Shown here piece by piece: positions 1 through 4,382 of a stretch of 5,074 nt of DNA. A model generated the notes under the pieces. The model was not told the origin of the DNA and did no database searches. It worked only from the letters and a program-made list of their open reading frames with translations. The position numbers were made by a program, and so were the translations under genes. Numbering within the stretch: position 1 is the first letter of the stretch; every line of letters starts with the position of its first letter. This DNA comes from Pseudomonadota bacterium (GTDB lineage Bacteria > Pseudomonadota > Alphaproteobacteria > Caulobacterales > Caulobacteraceae): positions 1 through 5,074 of the forward strand of contig JAEYUE010000342.1 of NCBI GenBank assembly GCA_023433655.1, written 5' to 3'.

Positions 1-497
1 AGGCGGCGGCGGCGGCGCTGGCGGCCGAGGGCGAGCCGGCCTTCCGGCGGCGGCTGGCCGGGCTGGACGCAGCGGCCGAGGCGCGCATCGAGACCGGCGA
101 CCGGCAGCGGCTGACCCGCGCCATGGCGGTGGCCGAACACACCGGGCGGCCGTTGAGCGACTGGATGGCGGAGACCCGGCCGCTGTTGGCGCCCGGGTCG
201 TGGACGGGGCTGGTGGTCGAGCCCGGGAGGGCCGACCTCTACGCCCGCTGCGACGCGCGCGTGGCGCGGATGGTCGAACAGGGCGCGCTGGAGGAGGTGC
301 GGGCGCTCGTCGCCCGGACGCTGGATCCGGCCCTGCCGGCGATGAAGGCCGTGGGGGTGCGCGAGTTCGCCGCCCATCTGGCCGGGGGAACCACGCTGGA
401 GGCGGCGGTCGAGGCCACGCGGCAGGCCACCCGCAACTACGCCAAACGCCAGCTCACCTGGTTCCGCAACCAGACTCCGGATTGGCAAAGGGCCTGA
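1..497 (+). CDS. miaA: tRNA dimethylallyltransferase MiaA, C-terminal part (5' end outside window)
   Basis: MiaA transfers a dimethylallyl group to N6 of A37 in tRNAs reading codons that begin with U, the first step toward (methylthio)isopentenyladenosine. The reading frame is open from base 3 to the TGA at 495-497, so about 164 C-terminal residues are present. Seen: the segment RQRLTRAMAVAEHTGRPLSDW, which matches the conserved 'R-x-x-R-A-x-E-v-x-x-x-T-G-r-p-l-S' region; then the MKAVGVREF region corresponding to 'a-m-x-a-i-G-y-r-E'; and the ending RQATRNYAKRQLTWFRN, the family's typical 'T-R-x-Y-A-K-R-Q-x-T-W-F-R' tail. The nucleotide-binding N-terminal domain lies upstream of the window. 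The first bases are a GGC/GCG run that encodes an alanine-rich stretch. The gene converges on the exported-protein gene with 10 nt between the stop codons. Confidence 0.95.
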   Translation, partial: AAAAALAAEGEPAFRRRLAGLDAAAEARIETGDRQRLTRAMAVAEHTGRPLSDWMAETRPLLAPGSWTGLVVEPGRADLYARCDARVARMVEQGALEEVRALVARTLDPALPAMKAVGVREFAAHLAGGTTLEAAVEATRQATRNYAKRQLTWFRNQTPDWQRA

Positions 498-507
498 ACC
501 GGCGCCG

Positions 508-1059
508 CTACTGAATCCGTTCGGTCACGCCCGGTGCGAACTCGACATCAGCGAATTCCGGATAGGTTTCGCGCAGAATTGACATCTGCGCCGGCTCCTG
601 CACGCGGACAAGGTACCACTCCCCGGCCTCATCAAGGGCGAGAGTGTCACTTCGGACCCTGAGCCGCCCGGCGTCCTTGACGTCCATCACTGTCGTGGTC
701 GGGATCAACAGATAGGTGCGGCCGCCGGTGGGCGTTGTGTGGATGGCGGCGCCGGATACGTCCATCTCGTAGGAGACGAAGGTCACCTCGGCCATGATCG
801 GGCCCATGGCCTCGGCCATGGCTGTCCGCAAATCCGCCTCGCTGATGCCGAAGCGGCGGGCGAGCGCGGCGCGCAAGGCGGGTGGGGTCACATCGAGGCT
901 GGTGGCGAAGTCGCCGCCGGCGAGCGCCTGCTCGAGGATGTCGATGCGCGCCTCGATCTGCTCGCGGTCGCGCGCGGTCACCTCCTGCGCGAGCGCCGGG
1001 GAACCCAGCAATACGCCAGCGGTGATCACGGCCGTCAGAAAGGCGCGCAGCGTCAGCAT
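508..1059 (-). CDS. Small exported protein of unknown function
   Basis: I do not recognise this family. The predicted protein is 183 residues. It starts MLTLRAFLTAVITAGVLLGS, a clear Sec signal peptide (basic residue at 5, hydrophobic core about 6-19) with a signal peptidase I site after ALA at about residue 24, so the mature protein is probably periplasmic. The mature part begins with a charged helix-forming stretch (about 26-45) that contains no cysteine or obvious catalytic motif. It then has alternating beta-like segments (TFVSYEMDV, RTYLLIPTTTVMDV, EWYLVRVQ) and ends in a 'TYPEFADVEF' region, suggesting a small alpha/beta accessory or binding domain; that is inference. I chose the ATG at 1059 because it gives the intact signal peptide and has a GGGGGA ribosome binding site just upstream. 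The longer open frame reaches into the tmRNA gene and is not used. The gene is divergent from the tmRNA and convergent with miaA. No clear promoter was seen in 1060-1165, apart from a small CCGCC/GGCGG hairpin at 1076-1091. Confidence 0.8.
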   Translation of the reverse strand: MLTLRAFLTAVITAGVLLGSPALAQEVTARDREQIEARIDILEQALAGGDFATSLDVTPPALRAALARRFGISEADLRTAMAEAMGPIMAEVTFVSYEMDVSGAAIHTTPTGGRTYLLIPTTTVMDVKDAGRLRVRSDTLALDEAGEWYLVRVQEPAQMSILRETYPEFADVEFAPGVTERIQ

Positions 1060-1165
1060 TGATATCCCCCGACATCCGCCGCGCAGGGCGGCGTCCGCGC
1101 AACTCTGACAGGTCGTCTGCCTCCGGGGAAGCGACCGAGCGCGGCGGCCGGCCGGGGTCCGCCCC

Positions 1166-1194
1166 TTGGAACCGCCCGCCCGGCGCCCTATATT
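1166..1194 (+). promoter_or_regulatory. Predicted sigma-70-type promoter of the tmRNA gene
   Basis: TTGGAA at 1166-1171 and TATATT at 1189-1194 are separated by exactly 17 bp, the optimal spacing for a housekeeping promoter. Transcription would start near 1200-1201, at the base of the hairpin at 1201-1218. The AT-rich -10 box stands out in a very GC-rich neighbourhood, as expected for a strongly expressed stable RNA. The boxes are read from the sequence; the start point is inferred. Confidence 0.7.
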
Positions 1195-1200
1195 GGTCCC

Positions 1201-1218
1201 GTCCGGGTTCGCCCGGAC
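1201..1218 (+). other. UUCG-loop hairpin at the predicted 5' end of pre-tmRNA
   Basis: GTCCGGG (1201-1207) and CCCGGAC (1212-1218) form a perfect 7-bp stem closed by a TTCG tetraloop. It begins exactly where transcription from the TATATT box should start and ends just before the acceptor strand that pairs in P2. It may protect the precursor 5' end or be removed during processing, or it may remain as a helix of the acceptor RNA; the sequence cannot tell which. Confidence 0.6.
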
Positions 1219-1397
1219 TATGGCGATAAAGGCGCCTGCAATAAGCGGACCGGACCCGGGTGCGATTCCCGGCGGCTCCACCAATCTCTTCCCCGCGTTA
1301 TCGGCGGAGCGAGCATGGGGCCGACTAGCATCGACGGACGTGTAAAGAGGATTGCTTTCGCTCGTCCTGGCCCACCGTATCGGGCCCTTGACTAACT

Positions 1398-1439
1398 GCG
1401 AACGATAACTTCGCTGGAGAAGTCGCTCTCGCCGCGTAA
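1398..1439 (+). other. tmRNA-encoded degradation tag frame (ANDNFAGEVALAA, stop TAA)
   Basis: GCG at 1398-1400 is the likely resume codon, preceded by ACTAACT. Thirteen codons read ANDNFAGEVALAA and end in TAA at 1437-1439. With the alanine carried by tmRNA the full tag is AANDNFAGEVALAA. The Caulobacter tag, from memory, is AANDNFAEEFAVAA; this tag keeps the AANDNFA half and the terminal AA but has G-E-V for E-E-F and L for V. The hydrophobic -LAA end is the part ClpX recognises in other bacteria, and the AANDNFA half is the part read by the alphaproteobacterial SspB. The stop codon lies in the GTAA loop of a CCGC/GCGG hairpin (1432-1443). Confidence 0.92.
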
Positions 1440-1498
1440 GCGGTTCGGGTGATTTCGAACACTTAAGTCCCGGGGGTTCAGATCCTCGGGCGGGGCCT

Positions 1499-1531
1499 GT
1501 CGGGAGCCTGGCAACAGAATCCCGGCGTTTT
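1499..1531 (+). terminator. Probable intrinsic terminator of the tmRNA gene
   Basis: GTCGGGA (1499-1505) pairs with TCCCGGC (1520-1526), 7 bp including one G-U pair, with a 14-nt loop, followed by GTTTT at 1527-1531. The position fits the expected size of a two-piece tmRNA coding RNA (about 200 nt from 1317). Weak points are the long loop and the short T run. A second pairing, CTGT (1497-1500) with ACAG (1514-1517), is also possible, so the element could instead be a 3' structure of the mature RNA. A separate 7-bp hairpin lies just upstream at 1469-1490. Confidence 0.5.
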
Positions 1532-1610
1532 CTCCCAGCTTTACCTTTTCGCCGGCTTCCGCACGCGCCGCTGCGCGGCTAAACCCTCGACTGCAACGCC
1601 GAGGGACCCG

Positions 1611-2093
1611 ATGGCCGACGAGACCCCGCCAGTCGACGAGATGCACTACGAGCAGCTGGCGCAGGACGCCCTGCGCGGCGTGATCCGCGCGGCCCTCGAA
1701 CGCGCGGCCCAGCCCGAGGGCATTCCGGGCGCGCACCATTTCTACATCACCTTCAGGACCAAGGCGCCGGGGGTCAGCGTGCCGCCGGACGTGCTGGCCA
1801 AATACCCCGAGGAGATGACGGTGGTGCTGCAGCACCAGTACTGGGACCTGAAGGTCGAGGCGGACCGGTTCTCGGTGATGCTGAAGTTCGGCGGCGTGCC
1901 CAAGGTGCTGTCGATGCCCTATGCGGCGGTGACCCGCTTCTACGACCCGTCGGTGCAGTTCCTGCTGCAGTTCGAGACGCCCGCGCTGGTCGAGGAGGCG
2001 CCGGAACCGGAGCCGGAGGCCGAGGTCGCGCCGCCCCCGGCCGGGGACGAGGGCCCCAAGGTCGTCTCCCTCGACCAGTTTCGGAAGAAGTAG
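1611..2093 (+). CDS. sspB: SspB-type ClpXP adaptor (alphaproteobacterial form)
   Basis: SspB binds ssrA-tagged proteins and tethers them to ClpX for degradation by ClpXP. The product is 160 residues, normal for the alphaproteobacterial form. Residues about 10-122 make the tag-binding domain: helix MHYEQLAQDALRGVIRAAL, then GAHHFYITFRTKAPGVSVP (about 40-58), YPEEMTVVLQHQYWDL (65-80) and FSVMLKFGGVPKVLSMPYAAVTRFYDPSVQF (87-117), all typical of the family. Residues about 126-148 are a flexible Pro/Glu-rich linker. The C-terminal PKVVSLDQFRKK is the short ClpX-binding tail. The start is supported by GAGGGA at 1601-1606. The gene lies about 80 nt downstream of the tmRNA terminator, so tag and tag reader are neighbours on one strand. 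No convincing separate promoter was seen in 1532-1600, where a GCCGC/GCGGC hairpin (1567-1579) lies. Read-through from the tmRNA promoter is possible but unproven. Confidence 0.92.
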   Translation: MADETPPVDEMHYEQLAQDALRGVIRAALERAAQPEGIPGAHHFYITFRTKAPGVSVPPDVLAKYPEEMTVVLQHQYWDLKVEADRFSVMLKFGGVPKVLSMPYAAVTRFYDPSVQFLLQFETPALVEEAPEPEPEAEVAPPPAGDEGPKVVSLDQFRKK

Positions 2094-2096
2094 GCC

Positions 2097-2124
2097 TTTT
2101 CGTCCGACGCGCTTGCGCTAACCT
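2097..2124 (+). promoter_or_regulatory. Possible promoter for the C13 peptidase-GFA pair
   Basis: TTTTCG at 2097-2102 and GCTAACCT at 2117-2124 are 14 bp apart. This resembles, with mismatches, the Caulobacter housekeeping promoter style as I recall it (TTGACG, 10-14 bp, GCTANAWC). It overlaps nothing coding and lies 27 nt before the peptidase start. The -35 match is weak, so this is a candidate only. Confidence 0.33.
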
Positions 2125-2151
2125 CGCACCGGGTTTGAGCCGGGGCGTGCG

Positions 2152-2910
2152 ATGGGACGCGGACTCTTGCTGCTGATGCTGACGGTCGTGCTGTCGGGTG
2201 CGGGTCCGGCCTGCGGCCAGGCGCCGGCCGGCCGTTTCGACGGCTGGGCCGCGGCCGTGATCGCGGCCGACTGGCGCGACGGGCGCGGCCGCCCCATCGA
2301 AGCCTTCGACAACGCCCGCCGGGACGTGACCGCAGCGCTGCTGGAGGCCGGCCTGCCCCGCGAGAGCACCGTCGACCTGACGTTGAATCCGGCGTCGCCC
2401 CGCGCGGCCAGCACCGCCGATGTGCTGCGGACGGTGGGCGAGCTCACCGCCCGGGCGCCGCGCGGCTGCCTGCTGTACTTCACCTCGCACGGCTCGCCCG
2501 AGGGCATGGTGTTCGGCGACGACGGCATGGTGACGCCGGCCTCGATGGCCGGCGCGGTGAACCGGTGGTGCGGCGCGCGGCCGACGGTGGTGATCATCTC
2601 GGCCTGCTTCTCGGGCGTTTTCGTCGACGCTCTGGAGGCGCCGAACCGGATGGTGCTGACCGCGGCCAGTCGCGAGCGGACCTCCTTCGGCTGCGGCGCC
2701 GGCGACACCTGGCCCTGGTTCGACGGCTGCGTGATCGAGGCCCTGCCGCAGTCCACCGACTTCCTGGCCATGGCGGCGGGCGCGCGGGCCTGCGTCACCC
2801 GCCGTGAGCAGGAAGCGGGCATAAACCTGCCCTCGGAGCCCCAGCTGTTCGTGGGGGCCGAAATGCAGCTGCGCCTGCCGACCCTGCGCTTCGAAAGGAC
2901 GGGCGGATGA
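2152..2910 (+). CDS. Secreted C13-family (legumain-like) cysteine peptidase
   Basis: The protein is 252 residues with the clan CD (caspase-like fold) His-Cys dyad. Seen: LLYFTSHGSPEG places the catalytic His at 113, and VVIISACFSGVF places the catalytic Cys at 152. Both lie after hydrophobic beta strands, with the spacing typical of C13/legumain relatives. The further stretch ASRERTSFGCG (172-182) is characteristic of bacterial members, and a DNARRDVTAALLEAGL segment (53-68) precedes the His strand. The N-terminus (MGRGLLLLMLTVVLSGAG) is a signal peptide with likely cleavage near residue 24 (CGQA). The Cys at 21 does not sit in a proper lipobox. The mature enzyme is therefore predicted to be periplasmic or secreted. 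Substrate is unknown; family members cut after Asn or Asp, or act as transamidases. The mature chain has further cysteines (106, 140, 181, 193, 214) that could form disulfides. The start ATG at 2152 has only a weak GGGG-type site. The end overlaps the GFA gene by 4 nt. Confidence 0.88.
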   Translation: MGRGLLLLMLTVVLSGAGPACGQAPAGRFDGWAAAVIAADWRDGRGRPIEAFDNARRDVTAALLEAGLPRESTVDLTLNPASPRAASTADVLRTVGELTARAPRGCLLYFTSHGSPEGMVFGDDGMVTPASMAGAVNRWCGARPTVVIISACFSGVFVDALEAPNRMVLTAASRERTSFGCGAGDTWPWFDGCVIEALPQSTDFLAMAAGARACVTRREQEAGINLPSEPQLFVGAEMQLRLPTLRFERTGG

Positions 2911-3335
2911 GCCCGACCGTTGACGCCGAGGGTTGGTCCCCGGCCCGCTGCCACTGCGGCGCGGTTCGCCTGCGGGTGCGGCTAAGCGACGGCGTGAACA
3001 GCGCACGCCGCTGCGACTGCTCGCTGTGCGGGATGCGCGGGGCCATCGCCGTAACGGCCGGGATGGGCGGGGTCGAAGTGCTTCAGGGAGCGGAGGCGCT
3101 GACGGAGTACCGGTTCAACACCGGAACCGCGCGGCACTTCTTCTGCTCGAAGTGCGGGATCTATACGCACCATCAACGGCGCTCGAACCCGAACGAGTTC
3201 GGCGTCAACGTCGCCTGTCTGGAAGGCGTGAGCCCGTTCGACTTCCCCGAGGTGCTTGTCAACGACGGGGTGAACCATCCCAGCGACGGCGGCGGCGGCG
3301 TGGCCGGAGTGCTGCGCTACGAGCGGCTCAAGTAG
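2907..3335 (+). CDS. GFA-family (CENP-V/GFA domain) zinc-binding protein
   Basis: The 142-residue product carries the complete cysteine pattern of the GFA fold: C15-x-C17 (CHCGAV), C36-x-C38-x2-C41 (CDCSLC) and C80-x2-C83 (CSKCG), followed by IYTHHQRRSNPNEFGVNVACL. In the family these cysteines bind a structural zinc and a second, labile zinc. The founding member, Gfa, was described as helping condense glutathione with formaldehyde, but most homologues have no proven activity, so no reaction is assigned here. No signal peptide is present, so it is cytoplasmic, unlike the secreted peptidase before it. Its ATG shares ATGA with the peptidase stop, and a good AAGGA site (2895-2899) sits inside the peptidase gene, indicating translational coupling in one operon. 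It ends in a glycine-rich patch (about 127-131) encoded by GGC repeats. The stop is 6 nt from the stop of the convergent RusA-like gene. Confidence 0.92.
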   Translation: MSPTVDAEGWSPARCHCGAVRLRVRLSDGVNSARRCDCSLCGMRGAIAVTAGMGGVEVLQGAEALTEYRFNTGTARHFFCSKCGIYTHHQRRSNPNEFGVNVACLEGVSPFDFPEVLVNDGVNHPSDGGGGVAGVLRYERLK

Positions 3336-3341
3336 CGCGCC

Positions 3342-3701
3342 TCAGCGGCGAAAAACACGGATGGCGATGCGCTCACGCTCGCCTTCGTGGCGCTCGACCA
3401 GCAGACGCGCGACCTGGGCGTCGTCGTGGAACAGATAGCCCTTGATGGCGTCGAGCAGGGCCTTGGCGAGGTTGTCGAGGTCGATGTGCGGCGGCTCGCC
3501 GACATGCTCCATGCGGATCTCGACGACGAAGTCGCCCCAGGAGGGGCGCGAGGCCCACTCCTTGCGCATGAATTCGTAGACCAGCGGCTTGTAGTATTTG
3601 GCCTGGGTGGTGAGGCCGTCGATGGTGATCTCGACGGCGCCGCCGGCCTCGCGCAGGCGGACCTTGCCAGAACCGATCCAGCCTGGGGTCAAGGCCGGCA
3701 C
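3342..3701 (-). CDS. RusA-like Holliday junction resolvase family protein
   Basis: RusA enzymes are small dimeric nucleases that cut four-way DNA junctions and are usually found in prophages. The protein is 119 residues, the family's usual size. Seen: the beta-strand AVEITIDGL near residue 22-30, then the core motif HIDLDNLAKALLDAIKGYLF (72-91) followed by HDDAQV (92-97). This matches the RusA pattern D-x-D-N-x-x-K-x-x-x-D-x-x-x-G, then D-D-x-Q-V, with the putative metal-binding aspartates D74, D76 and D93/D94 and lysine K80. The start is GTG at 3701, 13 nt inside the end of the cyclophilin gene, with no good ribosome binding site, so translation probably depends on the upstream gene. A TTG a few codons in is an alternative start. 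No phage genes are nearby; it appears to be a chromosomal, stand-alone copy. Family assignment is fairly secure; activity is inferred. Confidence 0.82.
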   Translation of the reverse strand: MPALTPGWIGSGKVRLREAGGAVEITIDGLTTQAKYYKPLVYEFMRKEWASRPSWGDFVVEIRMEHVGEPPHIDLDNLAKALLDAIKGYLFHDDAQVARLLVERHEGERERIAIRVFRR

Positions 3702-4300
3702 ATCGGCGGAACATCGCCGATCAGGGTCGCGGAGCGGATCGTCACCGGCGGGGTCAGCTGTTCCTCTGCGTCAGCAGGCGACATCTGGATGCGGCGCGCG
3801 ACGTCCAGTCCCTCGACGAGGCGGCCGAAGGCGGCGAAGCCCTGGCCGTCCGGATTGCGGCCGCCGCCGAAGTCGAGCGCGGGCGTATTGCGGGTGACGA
3901 TGAAGAAGCTCGAGGTGGCGGTGTCTGGGCCGTCGCGGGCCATGGAGACGGTTCCCGCGTCGTGGCTGAGGCCGGTGTCGTGGGTGCGCTCCAGCGGGAT
4001 TGGCGGACGCAGGGCATCGTCGGCGCCGCGCGGGGTGGCGGCCTGGATGACGTCGATCGGGTTGGGGTTGGCGTTGGTCTCGCTGACCACGGTGCGGAAG
4101 AAGGTCCCGCCGTCATAATCCCCGTCTGTGACGTAGCTGAGGAAGTTGCAGACGGTCAGCGGCGCGCGCGCCAACTCCAGCTCCAGCACCATACGCCCGG
4201 CGTCAGTGTCGAGGACCACGCGCGGCTTGTCACCGTCGCCGGCGGTGGCCGCGCAGGCCGACAGCATCAGGGAGACCGCCGCCGTCATCATCGTCCGCAT
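3689..4300 (-). CDS. Lipoprotein cyclophilin-type peptidyl-prolyl cis-trans isomerase
   Basis: Cyclophilins catalyse cis-trans isomerisation of X-Pro bonds and help proteins fold. The product is 203 residues. The N-terminus MRTMMTAAVSLMLSAC is a lipoprotein signal with lipobox LSAC (Cys 16), so the mature protein is predicted to be membrane-anchored facing the periplasm. The cyclophilin domain runs from about 27 to 195: VVLDTDAGRMVLELE, APLTVCNFLSYV, the active-site region GGTFFRTV with catalytic-type Arg 69, VIQAAT (85-90), TVSMARDGPDTATSSFFIV (117-135, equivalent to the SMAN-G-x-T-x-x-S-Q-F-F-I motif but with Ser for Gln) and FAAFGRLVEGLDV (155-167). An insertion rich in acidic and proline residues (about 73-105) and a Gly-rich loop (144-154) distinguish it from minimal cyclophilins. 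The start is supported by GGAGGAG five bases upstream. It is divergent from fumC and overlaps the RusA-like gene at its 3' end. Confidence 0.9.
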   Translation of the reverse strand: MRTMMTAAVSLMLSACAATAGDGDKPRVVLDTDAGRMVLELELARAPLTVCNFLSYVTDGDYDGGTFFRTVVSETNANPNPIDVIQAATPRGADDALRPPIPLERTHDTGLSHDAGTVSMARDGPDTATSSFFIVTRNTPALDFGGGRNPDGQGFAAFGRLVEGLDVARRIQMSPADAEEQLTPPVTIRSATLIGDVPPMCRP

Positions 4301-4305
4301 ACGGG

Positions 4306-4312
4306 CTCCTCC
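4306..4312 (-). promoter_or_regulatory. Strong Shine-Dalgarno of the cyclophilin gene
   Basis: On the minus strand GGAGGAG is followed by a 5-nt spacer and the ATG at 4300. This fixes the start against the later in-frame ATGs at codons 4 and 5, and predicts efficient translation of the gene and, by coupling, of the RusA-like gene after it. Confidence 0.75.
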
Positions 4313-4315
4313 GCC

Positions 4316-4343
4316 TTGTCCCCTCGCCTGCCCGTGCTACACC
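4316..4343 (+). promoter_or_regulatory. Predicted fumC promoter
   Basis: TTGTCC at 4316-4321 and GCTACACC at 4336-4343 are separated by 14 bp. This fits the Caulobacter housekeeping promoter as I recall it (TTGACG, 10-14 bp, GCTANAWC) with one or two mismatches in each box. Transcription would start around 4348, leaving a leader of about 35 nt before the fumC ATG. The cyclophilin gene must have its own promoter on the opposite strand in the same 82-nt gap; none was clear. Confidence 0.5.
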
Positions 4344-4382
4344 GCCGCGCATCCTCCCGCCACGCCTGAAGAGCCTGCCGAC

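Larger units (their letters stand above)
1201..1527 (+). ncRNA. ssrA: Transfer-messenger RNA, circularly permuted two-piece form
   Basis: tmRNA enters stalled ribosomes as an alanyl-tRNA mimic, then serves as message for a degradation tag. The gene is permuted: the acceptor piece (about 1219-1283) comes first and ends in an encoded CCA; a 33-nt intervening segment (1284-1316) follows; the coding piece starts at 1317. The two pieces pair in the expected way. GGGGCCG (1317-1323) pairs with CGGCTCC (1273-1279) to form a 7-bp acceptor stem including G3-U70, the alanine identity pair. The discriminator is A1280 and the T-stem is CCGGG/CCCGG (1256-1260/1268-1272). ATTGC, TTT and CGC (1351-1361) pair with GCAAT, AAA and GCG in 1223-1242, a plausible P2 helix with bulges. 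GGCCC (1369-1373) pairs with GGGCC (1382-1386) before the tag, in the PK1 region. The tag frame is at 1398-1439. The T-loop reads TGCGATT rather than the usual TTCGATT. Both outer ends are approximate: the 5' end comes from the promoter, the 3' end from the terminator-like hairpin. Confidence 0.93.

Noticed and set aside
1..17. GGC/GCG trinucleotide repeat as a regulatory or mobile repeat
   Set aside because: It lies inside the miaA reading frame and encodes an alanine run; such runs are common in high-GC genes.
1251..1283. A tRNA gene ending in CCA
   Set aside because: Only a T-arm and 3' acceptor strand are present; no D-arm or anticodon arm precedes them. The matching 5' acceptor strand lies downstream at 1317, which is the mark of permuted tmRNA.
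508..1284. Long minus-strand frame of 258 residues that extends the exported protein upstream
   Set aside because: Its start is a TTG at the tmRNA CCA end and its first 75 residues are antisense to the tmRNA acceptor piece and its promoter. The ATG at 1059 gives a proper signal peptide and ribosome binding site.
1469..1490. T-arm-like hairpin with GTTCAGAT loop as part of another tRNA or an attachment site
   Set aside because: No acceptor stem or CCA follows, and no integrase is nearby. It is better taken as part of the tmRNA 3' structure.
1392..1835. Minus-strand frame of 147 residues over the tmRNA coding piece and sspB
   Set aside because: It is antisense to two well-supported genes and has no recognisable domain.
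2152..2226. Lipoprotein signal in the C13 peptidase (Cys 21)
   Set aside because: The residues before the cysteine are G-P-A, not a valid lipobox; signal peptidase I cleavage nearby is more likely.
1774..3006. Minus-strand frame of 410 residues across sspB, the C13 peptidase and GFA
   Set aside because: Low-complexity Arg/Gly/Ala/Pro composition typical of the shadow of high-GC genes; the opposite strand carries three recognisable families.
3387..4118. Plus-strand frame of 243 residues over RusA and cyclophilin
   Set aside because: It is antisense to two genes with conserved motifs and has no family features of its own; a GC-driven shadow.
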